A DNA stretch of 31,483 bases from positions 1 to 31,483 of the IMG/VR virus record IMGVR_UViG_3300044997_000645; one strand, given 5' to 3'. Positions 24,727 through 31,483 of the stretch are shown here, piece by piece (position 1 is the first letter of the stretch; each line of letters begins with the position of its first letter). Under the pieces are notes generated by a model. It was not told the origin of the DNA and did no database searches. It was given only the letters and a program-made list of their open reading frames with translations. A program made the translations under genes and the position numbers. Source of the DNA: a virus.

Positions 24727-24917
24727 GATTTCAAGAATTTGGCAAGGGTGTATATTCCAAGTCAAAATTAAAACCCTTCAAAGGCAGCAACATATCAAAA
24801 ACCGGCACACACGTGGCCCGTTTTCAACGCAAAAAAGATATTCAGCCCGGCACAGACCGCTGGTTCCGGTTATGGTTTGCCAAACCTTATCTCACCGGCG
24901 AAAACCCCTATAAGTAA
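24723..24917 (+). CDS. Small basic protein before the radical SAM gene
   Basis: The 64-residue protein begins MRFQEFGKGVYSKSK, has a KLKPFKGSN segment near residue 17, and ends LTGENPYK. It is strongly basic and has no cysteine. FGKGVY also occurs in the large charged protein (near nt 22376), and KPFKG recalls the tails of the genes at 23149 and 23529. It overlaps the nuclease stop by 4 nt (ATGA), and the radical SAM start follows 3 nt after its own stop. It is therefore a candidate partner or substrate of that enzyme, though a virion role is equally possible. Confidence 0.75.
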   Translation: MRFQEFGKGVYSKSKLKPFKGSNISKTGTHVARFQRKKDIQPGTDRWFRLWFAKPYLTGENPYK

Positions 24918-24920
24918 GGT

Positions 24921-26045
24921 ATGAGCAGTTTCTTTTGTGCGGCTCCCTGGCGGGGCTTGCACATTAATCCACAAGGCAGTGTCAAAACTTGTTGTGCCGG
25001 TGATCCTCACATGTTAGGGAGTTTGGATTCTCAAACCATTGAGGAAATTCTGCACGGACCTGTTATGCAACAAGTCAGGCAAACACTACGCCAAGGGCAA
25101 CCACACCCTAGATATTGCCACAATTGTGTGCAGGCCGAACGTTATGGAACCAGTGAACGCAACTGGCACAATCAGATCAATCCAGGATTTGATGCAGGCC
25201 AAGCCACAGACACAGAACACTATCCGGTGTTGATTGATATACGATGGAACACTACTTGTAATTTTAGTTGTAACTACTGTAACGAACATAGCAGTAGCCA
25301 ATGGGCCAGTCTAAAGAAACTATCAGTTCAATCTGGCACCAGGCCTTACTATGAACAGGTGTGCAACTACATAGAGCAACACCAACAACACATAAAAAAA
25401 GTAGCGTTGATTGGTGGCGAACCGTTATTGCTCAAAGAAAACGAACGGCTGCTGGAAGTTATGCCTGCACACTGTCGGGTAGATGTTATAACCAATTTGG
25501 GTGTGGATCTAGAAAACAATCGTATATTTAAAAAATTGTCCGAACGAAACAACGTGGGTTGGAACGTTAGCTTGGACAACACTGGAGATCGATTTGAGTA
25601 TGTGAGATACGGCGGAAGCTGGTCTCAGATTGAAAGCAACATTGCCAAAATTAAATCTTGTGCTGGCCATCGAGTGGGCATACATCCACTATATAACATT
25701 TACAACGCTACCAGATTAACAGACTTGATTGTATGGGCTCAGCAACAGGATATCTCTTTGCATTGGCAAAATCTTTATCACCCTGCATACTTGGATCCTT
25801 TGCAGTTAAGCACAGAAATACAACAACTGGCATTGAAAGAATTGAGATCGGTCTTGTCAAGACACGATTTGGAGTATACTCAACGCAAGTTTTTTCAAGA
25901 AACTGAAATGAGTTATATCAAAGCACCGCCGGCATCCTTGACTGAAGAATTAATCAACCACATAGGTCAAATTGAAAGTAAATACCATTCTGAGTCTCGA
26001 GGACAGTTTCGACAATTGTGGCCCGAACTAGCGAGCATACTATGA
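24921..26045 (+). CDS. Radical SAM protein with N-terminal SPASM/twitch-like cluster
   Basis: The motif C113-x3-C117-x2-C120 (TCNFSCNYCNEH) binds the 4Fe-4S cluster that cleaves S-adenosylmethionine; GGEPLLL near 165 is the SAM-binding loop. Ahead of it lies a cysteine region: C6 in FFCAAPW, C24/C25 in INPQGSVKTCCAG, and C66-x2-C69 in YCHNCVQAE. This resembles the auxiliary-cluster (twitch/SPASM) domain that in most enzymes follows the core, so the layout is permuted. Such phage proteins are often named twitch domain radical SAM proteins; their substrates are not known to me. The family generally modifies peptides, proteins or sugars. Its stop overlaps the gp17 start (ATGA), and it follows a 64-aa gene by 3 nt. 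Length is 374 aa. A second copy of this layout starts at 31085. Confidence 0.88.
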   Translation: MSSFFCAAPWRGLHINPQGSVKTCCAGDPHMLGSLDSQTIEEILHGPVMQQVRQTLRQGQPHPRYCHNCVQAERYGTSERNWHNQINPGFDAGQATDTEHYPVLIDIRWNTTCNFSCNYCNEHSSSQWASLKKLSVQSGTRPYYEQVCNYIEQHQQHIKKVALIGGEPLLLKENERLLEVMPAHCRVDVITNLGVDLENNRIFKKLSERNNVGWNVSLDNTGDRFEYVRYGGSWSQIESNIAKIKSCAGHRVGIHPLYNIYNATRLTDLIVWAQQQDISLHWQNLYHPAYLDPLQLSTEIQQLALKELRSVLSRHDLEYTQRKFFQETEMSYIKAPPASLTEELINHIGQIESKYHSESRGQFRQLWPELASIL

Positions 26046-27607
26046 GTCAAGATGAATCAACGCTGGTCAAAGCGCCGTATCGTAAGCAATACTGGACTGA
26101 TGAACAGCTAGAAGAATTTTTAAAATGTGCGGATCCTATAACAGGTCCTGAATATTTTATGGATAATTTCTTTTATATCCAGCATCCCACCAAGGGTAAG
26201 ATGTTGTATCATCCCTTTGATTATCAAAAGCGATTGATACACGCCTATCACAACTACAGATATAGCATATCGATGATGCCGCGACAAACTGGTAAGTCAA
26301 CCAGTGCCGCAGGATACTTGTTGTGGGTGGCCATGTTTAGACCAGACTCAACTATCTTGATTGCTGCACACAAATACACTGGTTCTCAAGAGATCATGCA
26401 ACGTATTCGCTATGCGTATGAGTTGTGTCCAGATCATATACGTGCTGGTGTCACCAGCTACAACAAAGGCAATTTGGATTTTGAAAACGGCTCACGTATA
26501 GTTTCGGCCACAACAACTGAAAATACCGGTCGTGGTATGAGTATATCCTTACTATACTGTGACGAATTTGCGTTCGTTCGACCCGGCATTGCCAAAGAGT
26601 TTTGGACTAGTATCGGTCCTACACTAGCAACTGGTGGTAAAGCAATTATTACAAGCACACCAAACAGTGACGAAGATCAATTTGCGCTGTTGTGGAAAGG
26701 TGCCAACAAGTGTGAAGATAGTTACGGCAACCCAACTGACATAGGCATCAACGGATTCAAAGCCTATCGCAGCTATTGGAACGAACATCCAGATCGTGAT
26801 GAAAAGTGGGCCGCTGAACAACGGGCACAACTGGGTGAAGATCGTTTTCGTAGAGAAATGGGTTGCGAATTCATCATCAACGACGAAACACTGATTGCTC
26901 CGGCCAAGCTGTTGGATTTACAAGGACATGAACCCTTGTATAAGACTGGGCAGGTTCGCTGGTACCAGAGCCCCAGAGCAGGTCGCACCTACGTAGTTGG
27001 TTTGGATCCTAGCTTAGGCACTGGTGGTGATCCCAGTGCTATCCAGGTGTTTGAAGCCGAAACCACAGAACAAGTAGCCGAATGGCGTCATAATCGCACT
27101 GCTATTCCGGAACAGATTCGTATACTGGCCGGCATTTGCGCCCACATTAACGAAACAGTTCGGGATCCACAGCGAATCTACTACAGTATAGAAAACAACA
27201 CCATCGGTGAAGCTGCCTTGATCAGTATTGCCGAATACGGCGAAGAAAACATACAGGGCTATTTCCTGAGTGATTTGCATCATGGTGGAAATCGTAGATA
27301 TCGCAAAGGCTTCAATACTACACAGAAACCCAAGCTGGCTGCTTGCAACAAGTTGAAAATCTTGATTGAGTCCGCTCGTATGAAAATACGCAGCCCAAGC
27401 CTGGTCAGCGAACTAAAAACTTTTATAGCTACCGGTGTGAGTTATGCGGCCAAACAGGGTGAAACTGACGACCTAGTTATGGCAACAATTTTAGTCGTGC
27501 GCATGCTGCAATTGCTACAAACCTATGACAACACCATAGATATCCAGCTGCGAGACCATGGCGACAACATAATTCCGCCCATGCCGTTCATCAGCGTACG
27601 GCGCTAA
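26042..27607 (+). CDS. 17: Terminase large subunit, gp17-like
   Basis: gp17 is the motor ATPase and nuclease that pumps DNA into the prohead. Walker A is PRQTGKST (about 80-87), Walker B ISLLYCDEF (about 168-176, Asp174/Glu175), and the coupling motif is IITSTPN. The C-terminal nuclease domain shows VVGLDPSLGTGGD (first catalytic Asp), YSIENNTIGE (Glu), and GETDDLVMAT (last Asp). The protein has 521 aa, shorter than T4 gp17 (610) mainly at the N-terminus. ATG 26042 overlaps the radical SAM stop by 4 nt; a GTG at 26018 is less likely. Gene 16 lies far upstream, separated by an accessory block. The late promoter for the next gene covers this stop codon. Confidence 0.96.
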   Translation: MSQDESTLVKAPYRKQYWTDEQLEEFLKCADPITGPEYFMDNFFYIQHPTKGKMLYHPFDYQKRLIHAYHNYRYSISMMPRQTGKSTSAAGYLLWVAMFRPDSTILIAAHKYTGSQEIMQRIRYAYELCPDHIRAGVTSYNKGNLDFENGSRIVSATTTENTGRGMSISLLYCDEFAFVRPGIAKEFWTSIGPTLATGGKAIITSTPNSDEDQFALLWKGANKCEDSYGNPTDIGINGFKAYRSYWNEHPDRDEKWAAEQRAQLGEDRFRREMGCEFIINDETLIAPAKLLDLQGHEPLYKTGQVRWYQSPRAGRTYVVGLDPSLGTGGDPSAIQVFEAETTEQVAEWRHNRTAIPEQIRILAGICAHINETVRDPQRIYYSIENNTIGEAALISIAEYGEENIQGYFLSDLHHGGNRRYRKGFNTTQKPKLAACNKLKILIESARMKIRSPSLVSELKTFIATGVSYAAKQGETDDLVMATILVVRMLQLLQTYDNTIDIQLRDHGDNIIPPMPFISVRR

Positions 27608-27610
27608 ATA
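27603..27610 (+). promoter_or_regulatory. T4-type late promoter overlapping the gene 17 stop (GCTAAATA)
   Basis: GCTAAATA contains the TAA stop of gene 17 and ends 7 nt before the ATG at 27618. It repeats the stop-overlap design seen at 20184. Confidence 0.55.
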
Positions 27611-27617
27611 CACCACT

Positions 27618-29276
27618 ATGGCAGATATTACACCCGCTCGAAAATTGTTTGATTTACTGGTCAGTAGAGATTTTGACCCAGAAATGCTGGACAGTTCCGG
27701 CAAGCCTGCCACTGATCCGGCAGAAACTGAAATTTACAGTTTTGCCTTCCGTGCCCGTTCTGGCAAAGACTACGGCACAGTGGTGATCATGCTGTCCAAC
27801 AACAATGAACTTGAAGTTTATTGCAGTGACAATGTAGGCCGCGGCATGGAGGATAACGACAAAAACGACTGGTTCGCTTTCTTAGAACAGTTGAAAAATT
27901 TTGCTGTTAGAAACTTCCTGAGCTTTGGCATCAAAAATTTGAATCGTTTGCGCTACAGCATGCAAGGGCAAGCTGCCATACGAGAAGGCCTGCTCGAATC
28001 CTGGACTGGTAACCGAACAACCAGCTGGAACGGTGCCGCAACTGAAGCACGACTGATGATTCGTCATAAAAAGAACATTGCCGAAGGCGATGCCCGTTTT
28101 CGTTACATTGAAAGCCTGTTTATTGAAACAGCCGACGGCGAGAGATACAAGTTACCATTCAAGAGCTTGACCGGTGGCCGTGCCATGCTGGAACATGTGC
28201 GCTCAGGAGGACGCCCTTATGATATCAGAGGCAATCACATCAGCGAAATGGTCACAGAATTGGCCGTACTGAGTCGTTTCCGCAGAGCCAATCAAGGTCA
28301 GATCTTTGAGGGCGACACCCAACAACTGTTGGAACAAGTGACTGAATATCAATCAAACTTGCAACGCAGTCTCAAAAGTCTCAGTACCCGCACCGGATAC
28401 AGCACCTATTTTGAATCCTGGAGTCCAGCTGATGTTTCAGAACAGGATGCAGTGATTGAAAGTTTAAAAAATCTTTTTGTCAAGCAGAGTATTGACACAA
28501 GAATCGAGTCGGCACTACCCCTGCTGGCCAAAATACAACAACAAGGAACAGCAATGAAAGAAGCCGACATATTTGAATCCTGGGCCAATCGCCTGATAGA
28601 GGGTACCTGGGCCTTGCCCGACACACCAGAAAAACAAAGCCAACTGATCGAACTACTGAGCACAAATTTGCCAGTGGGAGCCGATGCTACCAATGCTACC
28701 GAACAACTGTATGACCTGGTGGGCGATGATCACCTGTTTGATCAATTGTTGAACTTGGCCGATACAGACGCCAATGCTGATGCTCGTCAAGTTGTGATTG
28801 ATCGCTTGCAAGAACTCAGTAAATTCCCTGAAGTGCGTCAGGTGTTGGATCAGTTGCAGGTCGATACCACAGCTGAAACGAATCCACCCGAAGCAACCAA
28901 CCCGGCGGATCTTGAATCCAATTCGAGTGTGGCAGGTGGGCTAGCCGGTGGCAAAATTGGAGACAAACTGAGCGGTAAAGAAGAAACTGACGAGGCAATT
29001 GATCCTACAAATCCTAGGGATTATGAAATCCCAACCATCCAACGTCGAGCACAAGGCCAAGCGCCGTTGACCCCTCAAGACATTGAACAAAAAGATCGCA
29101 AACATGAATTTGATTTCTATCAACGTGCTCACGGTAAGCCGCACCCAGATTCTGTAACCGACAAATCCCAGTCGCCTCTAGCTGGTCAATACGGTCATTC
29201 AGGCCGGATGAACGAAGTTGGCAAAAACACCAGCTTTTTGGATCGTTTGAAAGAACTTTCTGGAATGAAGAAGTAA
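27618..29276 (+). CDS. Large unknown protein of aquatic T4-like phages, 552 aa
   Basis: I have no proven function for this protein. The N-terminal half (about 1-260) looks folded: MADITPARKLFDLLVSRDFD, then FAFRARSGKDYGTVVIMLSN, FLSFGIKNLNRLRYSMQGQA and LMIRHKKNIAEGDARFRYIE with ...ETADGERYKLPFK. A middle helical part includes ADIFESWANRLIEGTWALPD (about 315-334) and a segment with LPVGADATNATEQLYDLVGD. The last 130 residues are polar and probably disordered, ending LDRLKELSGMKK. Similar helical segments occur in large hypothetical proteins of pelagiphages and cyanophages (from memory). The late promoter at 27603 suggests a virion protein. It is the last gene before gp32, which has its own promoters. 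Confidence 0.82.
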   Translation: MADITPARKLFDLLVSRDFDPEMLDSSGKPATDPAETEIYSFAFRARSGKDYGTVVIMLSNNNELEVYCSDNVGRGMEDNDKNDWFAFLEQLKNFAVRNFLSFGIKNLNRLRYSMQGQAAIREGLLESWTGNRTTSWNGAATEARLMIRHKKNIAEGDARFRYIESLFIETADGERYKLPFKSLTGGRAMLEHVRSGGRPYDIRGNHISEMVTELAVLSRFRRANQGQIFEGDTQQLLEQVTEYQSNLQRSLKSLSTRTGYSTYFESWSPADVSEQDAVIESLKNLFVKQSIDTRIESALPLLAKIQQQGTAMKEADIFESWANRLIEGTWALPDTPEKQSQLIELLSTNLPVGADATNATEQLYDLVGDDHLFDQLLNLADTDANADARQVVIDRLQELSKFPEVRQVLDQLQVDTTAETNPPEATNPADLESNSSVAGGLAGGKIGDKLSGKEETDEAIDPTNPRDYEIPTIQRRAQGQAPLTPQDIEQKDRKHEFDFYQRAHGKPHPDSVTDKSQSPLAGQYGHSGRMNEVGKNTSFLDRLKELSGMKK

Positions 29277-29301
29277 AATCACATTCTGAGCAACTGTGCC
29301 A

Positions 29302-29309
29302 TATAAATA
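29302..29309 (+). promoter_or_regulatory. T4 late promoter, exact consensus TATAAATA, before gene 32
   Basis: TATAAATA matches the T4 late consensus fully. Here it lies just upstream of a sigma70-like promoter, so gene 32 could be transcribed both early and late, as gene 32 of T4 is from several promoters. Confidence 0.75.
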
Positions 29310-29312
29310 CTA

Positions 29313-29341
29313 TTGACGCTACTCAAACCAGCGTGTATACT
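29313..29341 (+). promoter_or_regulatory. Sigma70-type promoter for gene 32
   Basis: TTGACG (29313-29318), 17-nt spacer, TATACT (29336-29341). Both boxes match the host consensus at five of six positions. The start would fall near 29349, giving a leader of about 93 nt. Confidence 0.8.
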
Positions 29342-29385
29342 TGTAAAAGTGTATGCGCTTTTTTGTCAGCATCACAGGCAACGTA

Positions 29386-29435
29386 ACATCTAAACATTTA
29401 GATAGGCAACACATAGTAAACTTTAGAAAGGCAAC
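29386..29435 (+). promoter_or_regulatory. Tandem-repeat leader of gene 32, possible autoregulatory site
   Basis: Two adjoining 25-nt copies (29386-29410 and 29411-29435) agree at 19 of 25 positions and both end AGGCAAC. A third AGGCAAC lies at 29376. The first copy holds the palindrome ATCTAAACATTTAGAT (29388-29403). The last AAAGG serves as ribosome site for ATG 29442. T4 gp32 represses its own translation by binding its leader RNA; an equivalent here is inference. Confidence 0.55.
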
Positions 29436-29441
29436 TTAACT

Positions 29442-30437
29442 ATGGCATCATTGGCAGAAATTCGCGCAAGACTGGCCGCCAGCGAATCCAAACAAGGCGG
29501 AAACTCCACAAGCGGTGACAATTCAATTTATCCTCATTGGAATCTTGAGGAGGGGCAATCATGCACTTTACGATTCCTGCCAGACGGCAACACCAAAAAC
29601 ACATTCTTTTGGCAAGAACGAGCCATGATTCGGTTGCCATTCAATGGCATCAAGGGTGAACTGGAATCCAAACAGGTGTATACGCAAATTCCCTGTATGG
29701 AAATGTGGGGCGACACTTGCCCGGTGCTGACCGAAGTTCGCACTTGGTTCAAAGACAAGAGCCTGGAAGAAATGGGTCGTAAGTATTGGAAAAAGCGCAG
29801 CTACATTTTCCAAGGCTTTGTGCGTGAAAATTCCTTGGCCGACGACAAGACTCCGGAAAATCCAATCCGTAGATTCATCATTGGTCCTCAGATCTTTACC
29901 ACCATCAAAGGTGCGTTGATGGATCCTGAATTGGAAGAATTGCCAACGGACTATCTGCGTGGCCTGGACTTCCGTATCAGCAAATCCTCCAAAGGTGGCT
30001 TTGCTGACTACAACGGATCCAAGTGGGCTAGAAAAGAAACAGCACTGACCGAAGCCGAACAGGCGGCCATTGAGAAATACGGACTGGTTGACTTGAGCAC
30101 ATTCATGCCCAAGAAGCCAACGGATGTTGAACTCAAGGTCATCAAAGAAATGTTTGAAGCCAGTGTGGATGGTCAAAGCTATGACACAGAACGTTGGGGT
30201 CAATATTTCCGTCCAGCAGGTGTGTCGGCACCAGCAGGCAGTTCTACACCTGCAGCAATGGTGGTTGACGGTCATGAAGATGCTCGTCAAGCAACTGCCA
30301 AAACTGCACCAGCAGTGGCCGACAACTTTGATGATGAAGACAAACCAGCGGTGTCCAAACCAGCGGTGTCCAAACCAGCAACTAGTGACAAAGCGCAAGA
30401 CATCTTGGCAATGATCAGGGCTCGTCAAAAAACCTAA
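29442..30437 (+). CDS. 32: Single-stranded DNA-binding protein, gp32-like
   Basis: gp32 coats single-stranded DNA during replication, recombination and repair. The start MASLAEIRARLAA corresponds to the basic cooperative-binding (LAST-type) N-terminus. The core follows with IYPHWNLEEGQSCTLRFLPD, FFWQERAMIRLPF, PCMEMWGDTCP (remnant of the zinc subdomain), KKRSYIFQGFV and RRFIIGPQIFTTIKGAL, all as in gp32 of T4-like aquatic phages. The C-terminus has an acidic DNFDDEDK and then an unusual repeat KPAVSKPAVSKPATS before DILAMIRARQKT. Length is 331 aa (T4: 301). T4 gp32 binds zinc through one His and three Cys; fewer cysteines are visible here, so zinc binding may be lost. Gene order: 4 nt to the sulfotransferase-like gene. 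Confidence 0.96.
   Translation: MASLAEIRARLAASESKQGGNSTSGDNSIYPHWNLEEGQSCTLRFLPDGNTKNTFFWQERAMIRLPFNGIKGELESKQVYTQIPCMEMWGDTCPVLTEVRTWFKDKSLEEMGRKYWKKRSYIFQGFVRENSLADDKTPENPIRRFIIGPQIFTTIKGALMDPELEELPTDYLRGLDFRISKSSKGGFADYNGSKWARKETALTEAEQAAIEKYGLVDLSTFMPKKPTDVELKVIKEMFEASVDGQSYDTERWGQYFRPAGVSAPAGSSTPAAMVVDGHEDARQATAKTAPAVADNFDDEDKPAVSKPAVSKPATSDKAQDILAMIRARQKT
30342..30380 (+). repeat. 15-bp tandem repeat in the gp32 tail linker
   Basis: AAACCAGCGGTGTCC occurs twice in a row (30342-30356, 30357-30371), with a partial third unit AAACCAGC. It encodes KPAVS-KPAVS-KPATS. Exact copies suggest recent slippage lengthening the linker to the C-terminal tail. Confidence 0.9.
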
Positions 30438-30440
30438 CAA

Positions 30441-31103
30441 ATGTTATCGCAGTTAGATCACATTTTGTTTCCAGACCGCTGTGAGGTACTAGAAGTAGTA
30501 CCCTCACAGCGGTATGTCTATCCTATATTTAAAAATGGACATAGTAGTTTTTTGGCATTGAGAAAAAGAAACAATCTTAAACTGTTAATTAATCAACAGA
30601 TTTTGAAAATTCACAGTATTGACGTTGTGATACGAGATCCAAAAGATCGATTGGTGTCGGGTATCAACACATTTATTCAATTCATACTCAGAGATAATCC
30701 GTATCTCGATCGGTCTACAGTCCAATGGTTTGCTCAAAATTATTTGTATTTGAATCGTCATTATTGTTCGCAATTCAATTGGTTGCTAAATTTAGCAAGA
30801 TACACAACAACAGACACCAAGTTGAATTTTCTATCAATGAACGATATTGGTGTCATAACATCAGGGATCGATCGAAAACCAGCTGGCATAGAAATTGCAT
30901 CAAAAGAGTTAACACAACAGATACAACAAATAAAAAATAACGAAATGTATCAGCGCATAGACACAGTGATATTTGAATCAATTGGTCAATCCATGACATT
31001 TCATCAATTGCTGCAACAGATCAAACGAGTCGAACCCGCAGCACATGAATATGTAATTGGACACGCACAAAAAATTTTAAAACCATGTACTGTCCTAGAC
31101 TAG
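30441..31103 (+). CDS. Sulfotransferase-like protein
   Basis: Sulfotransferases move sulfate from PAPS to sugars, lipids or proteins. The 220-residue protein has YPIFKNGHSSFLALR (K31-N-G-H-S-S36), the position and form of the 5'-phosphosulfate loop of the sulfotransferase 2/Stf0-like group. It also has VVIRDPKDRLVSGINTFI (R65-S73), the usual RDP-x(2)-R-x(2)-SG 3'-phosphate loop. The remaining sequence is helical and otherwise unfamiliar. Similar small proteins are seen in aquatic phages, but activity is unproven. It looks AT-richer than its neighbours. It starts 3 nt after gp32 and overlaps the second radical SAM gene by 19 nt, so the two may act in one modification path. A strong hairpin lies within codons 12-24. 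Confidence 0.75.
   Translation: MLSQLDHILFPDRCEVLEVVPSQRYVYPIFKNGHSSFLALRKRNNLKLLINQQILKIHSIDVVIRDPKDRLVSGINTFIQFILRDNPYLDRSTVQWFAQNYLYLNRHYCSQFNWLLNLARYTTTDTKLNFLSMNDIGVITSGIDRKPAGIEIASKELTQQIQQIKNNEMYQRIDTVIFESIGQSMTFHQLLQQIKRVEPAAHEYVIGHAQKILKPCTVLD
30476..30512 (+). other. Strong RNA hairpin inside the 5' end of the sulfotransferase gene
   Basis: CCGCTGTGAGGTACTA (30476-30491) pairs with TAGTACCCTCACAGCGG (30496-30512), giving 16 pairs with one bulged C and loop GAAG. No T run follows, so it is not a standard terminator. It lies 39 nt after the gp32 stop and 33 nt after the sulfotransferase start codon. It may protect the gp32 mRNA end or limit translation of the genes behind it. Confidence 0.8.
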
Positions 31104-31483
31104 ACCATTTTGTTCGTTTCAATTCCAACGGCACTGTCAGTCCTTGCGGGCACATGGTCAATGCCCCGCAATTTGCCACGTTGGATGAAATGGAGGCCAG
31201 TCAATGGAAGTCTGAGGCCAAAGAAAAAATCAGCAACAATGAATGGCCCGCTGAGTGCAGTCGATGTCAAGAAACAGAACCCAACAGCATTCGAGTTTAC
31301 GCTACAAAATTACATAACCGAACCACGCAGACAGATTATTTACAAGTGGGGGGTGTATTGGACAATTTGTGTAATGCTGCTTGCCAGACCTGTAACGAAA
31401 ACTTGAGCACCAGGATAGGCAGTTTACAAGGTCAAGTATTTCCGGTGGTCAACAATCTTGATCGATTTTGGCAATTACCACAA
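31085..31483 (+). CDS. Second radical SAM protein, 3' partial
   Basis: The frame from ATG 31085 is open to the window edge (133 codons). It begins MYCPRLDHFVRFNSNGTVSP and has C3, C21 (SPCGHM) and C58-x2-C61 (ECSRCQETE), then LCNAACQTCNENLS near residue 99: the C-x3-C-x2-C that binds the radical SAM iron-sulfur cluster. This is the same order as in the gene at 24921 (auxiliary cysteines first, core motif second), so the two are distant paralogues. It overlaps the sulfotransferase-like gene by 19 nt, indicating coupling. Whether it also has the SAM-binding GGE loop cannot be seen because the window ends. The substrate is unknown. Confidence 0.82.
   Translation, partial: MYCPRLDHFVRFNSNGTVSPCGHMVNAPQFATLDEMEASQWKSEAKEKISNNEWPAECSRCQETEPNSIRVYATKLHNRTTQTDYLQVGGVLDNLCNAACQTCNENLSTRIGSLQGQVFPVVNNLDRFWQLPQ

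Noticed and set aside
29568-30440. 290-codon minus-strand frame opposite gp32
   Set aside because: gp32 on the plus strand is unambiguous; the antisense chain has odd Cys/His/Phe-rich composition typical of shadow frames.
30476-30512. Rho-independent terminator after gp32
   Set aside because: The stem is strong but followed by GTATGTCT-like sequence, not a T run, and lies within the next coding region.

Overview
The window is a stretch of the genome of a T4-type myovirus (tailed phage with a contractile tail). This is shown by recognisable homologues of T4 neck, sheath, tube, head-completion, terminase and DNA-metabolism genes: gp15, gp14, gp13, gp1 (dNMP kinase), gp18, gp19, gp4, gp16, gp17 and gp32. 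T4-type late promoters ([A/C/T/G][A/C/G]TAAATA, twice the exact TATAAATA) precede many of the virion genes. The host is probably an aquatic Gram-negative bacterium: the gene content resembles marine and freshwater T4-like phages (cyanophage and pelagimyophage relatives), and one gene carries a Gram-negative type signal peptide. This host guess is inference. No tRNA, rRNA or CRISPR was seen, and no stretch over 300 bases lacks a gene.

Layout. (1) 1-4958: the 3' part of a very repetitive tail-fibre-like gene, closed by a strong terminator. (2) 4988-9160: an unknown gene on +, facing a minus-strand operon that reads HNH endonuclease, gp14, gp15, Nudix hydrolase. (3) 9167-10632: two unknown genes, each behind an identical sigma70-type promoter placed so that the mRNA would be leaderless. 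(4) 10637-13494: gp13, an SGNH hydrolase, a relic zone (a 68-bp copy of part of gene 13 joined to a decayed homing-endonuclease tail), the dNMP kinase, and a convergent zinc/HNH-like protein. (5) 13480-20188: tail and head completion block with an unusually large sheath (1149 aa), tube, second tube-fold protein, a small conserved protein, gp4 and gp16. (6) 20184-24917: probable head or virion accessory proteins with T4-like capsid-targeting N-termini, a secreted non-specific nuclease, and several very small genes sharing terminal tags. (7) 24921-29276: a radical SAM protein overlapping the large terminase gp17, then a large unknown protein. (8) 29302-31483: gp32 with a complex leader, a sulfotransferase-like protein, and the start of a second radical SAM protein of the same layout, cut by the window end.

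The structural genes build and fill the particle: gp16/gp17 package DNA, gp4/13/14 finish the head and neck, gp15/18/19 form the tail. gp1 and gp32 serve DNA replication. The accessory genes (two radical SAM proteins, sulfotransferase, SGNH hydrolase, secreted nuclease, Nudix) look like later acquisitions and are where new biology is most likely. The points most worth a second look are the radical SAM genes next to tiny tagged proteins, the homing-endonuclease relic with the gene 13 duplication, the leaderless promoter pair, and the tandem-repeat leader of gp32.
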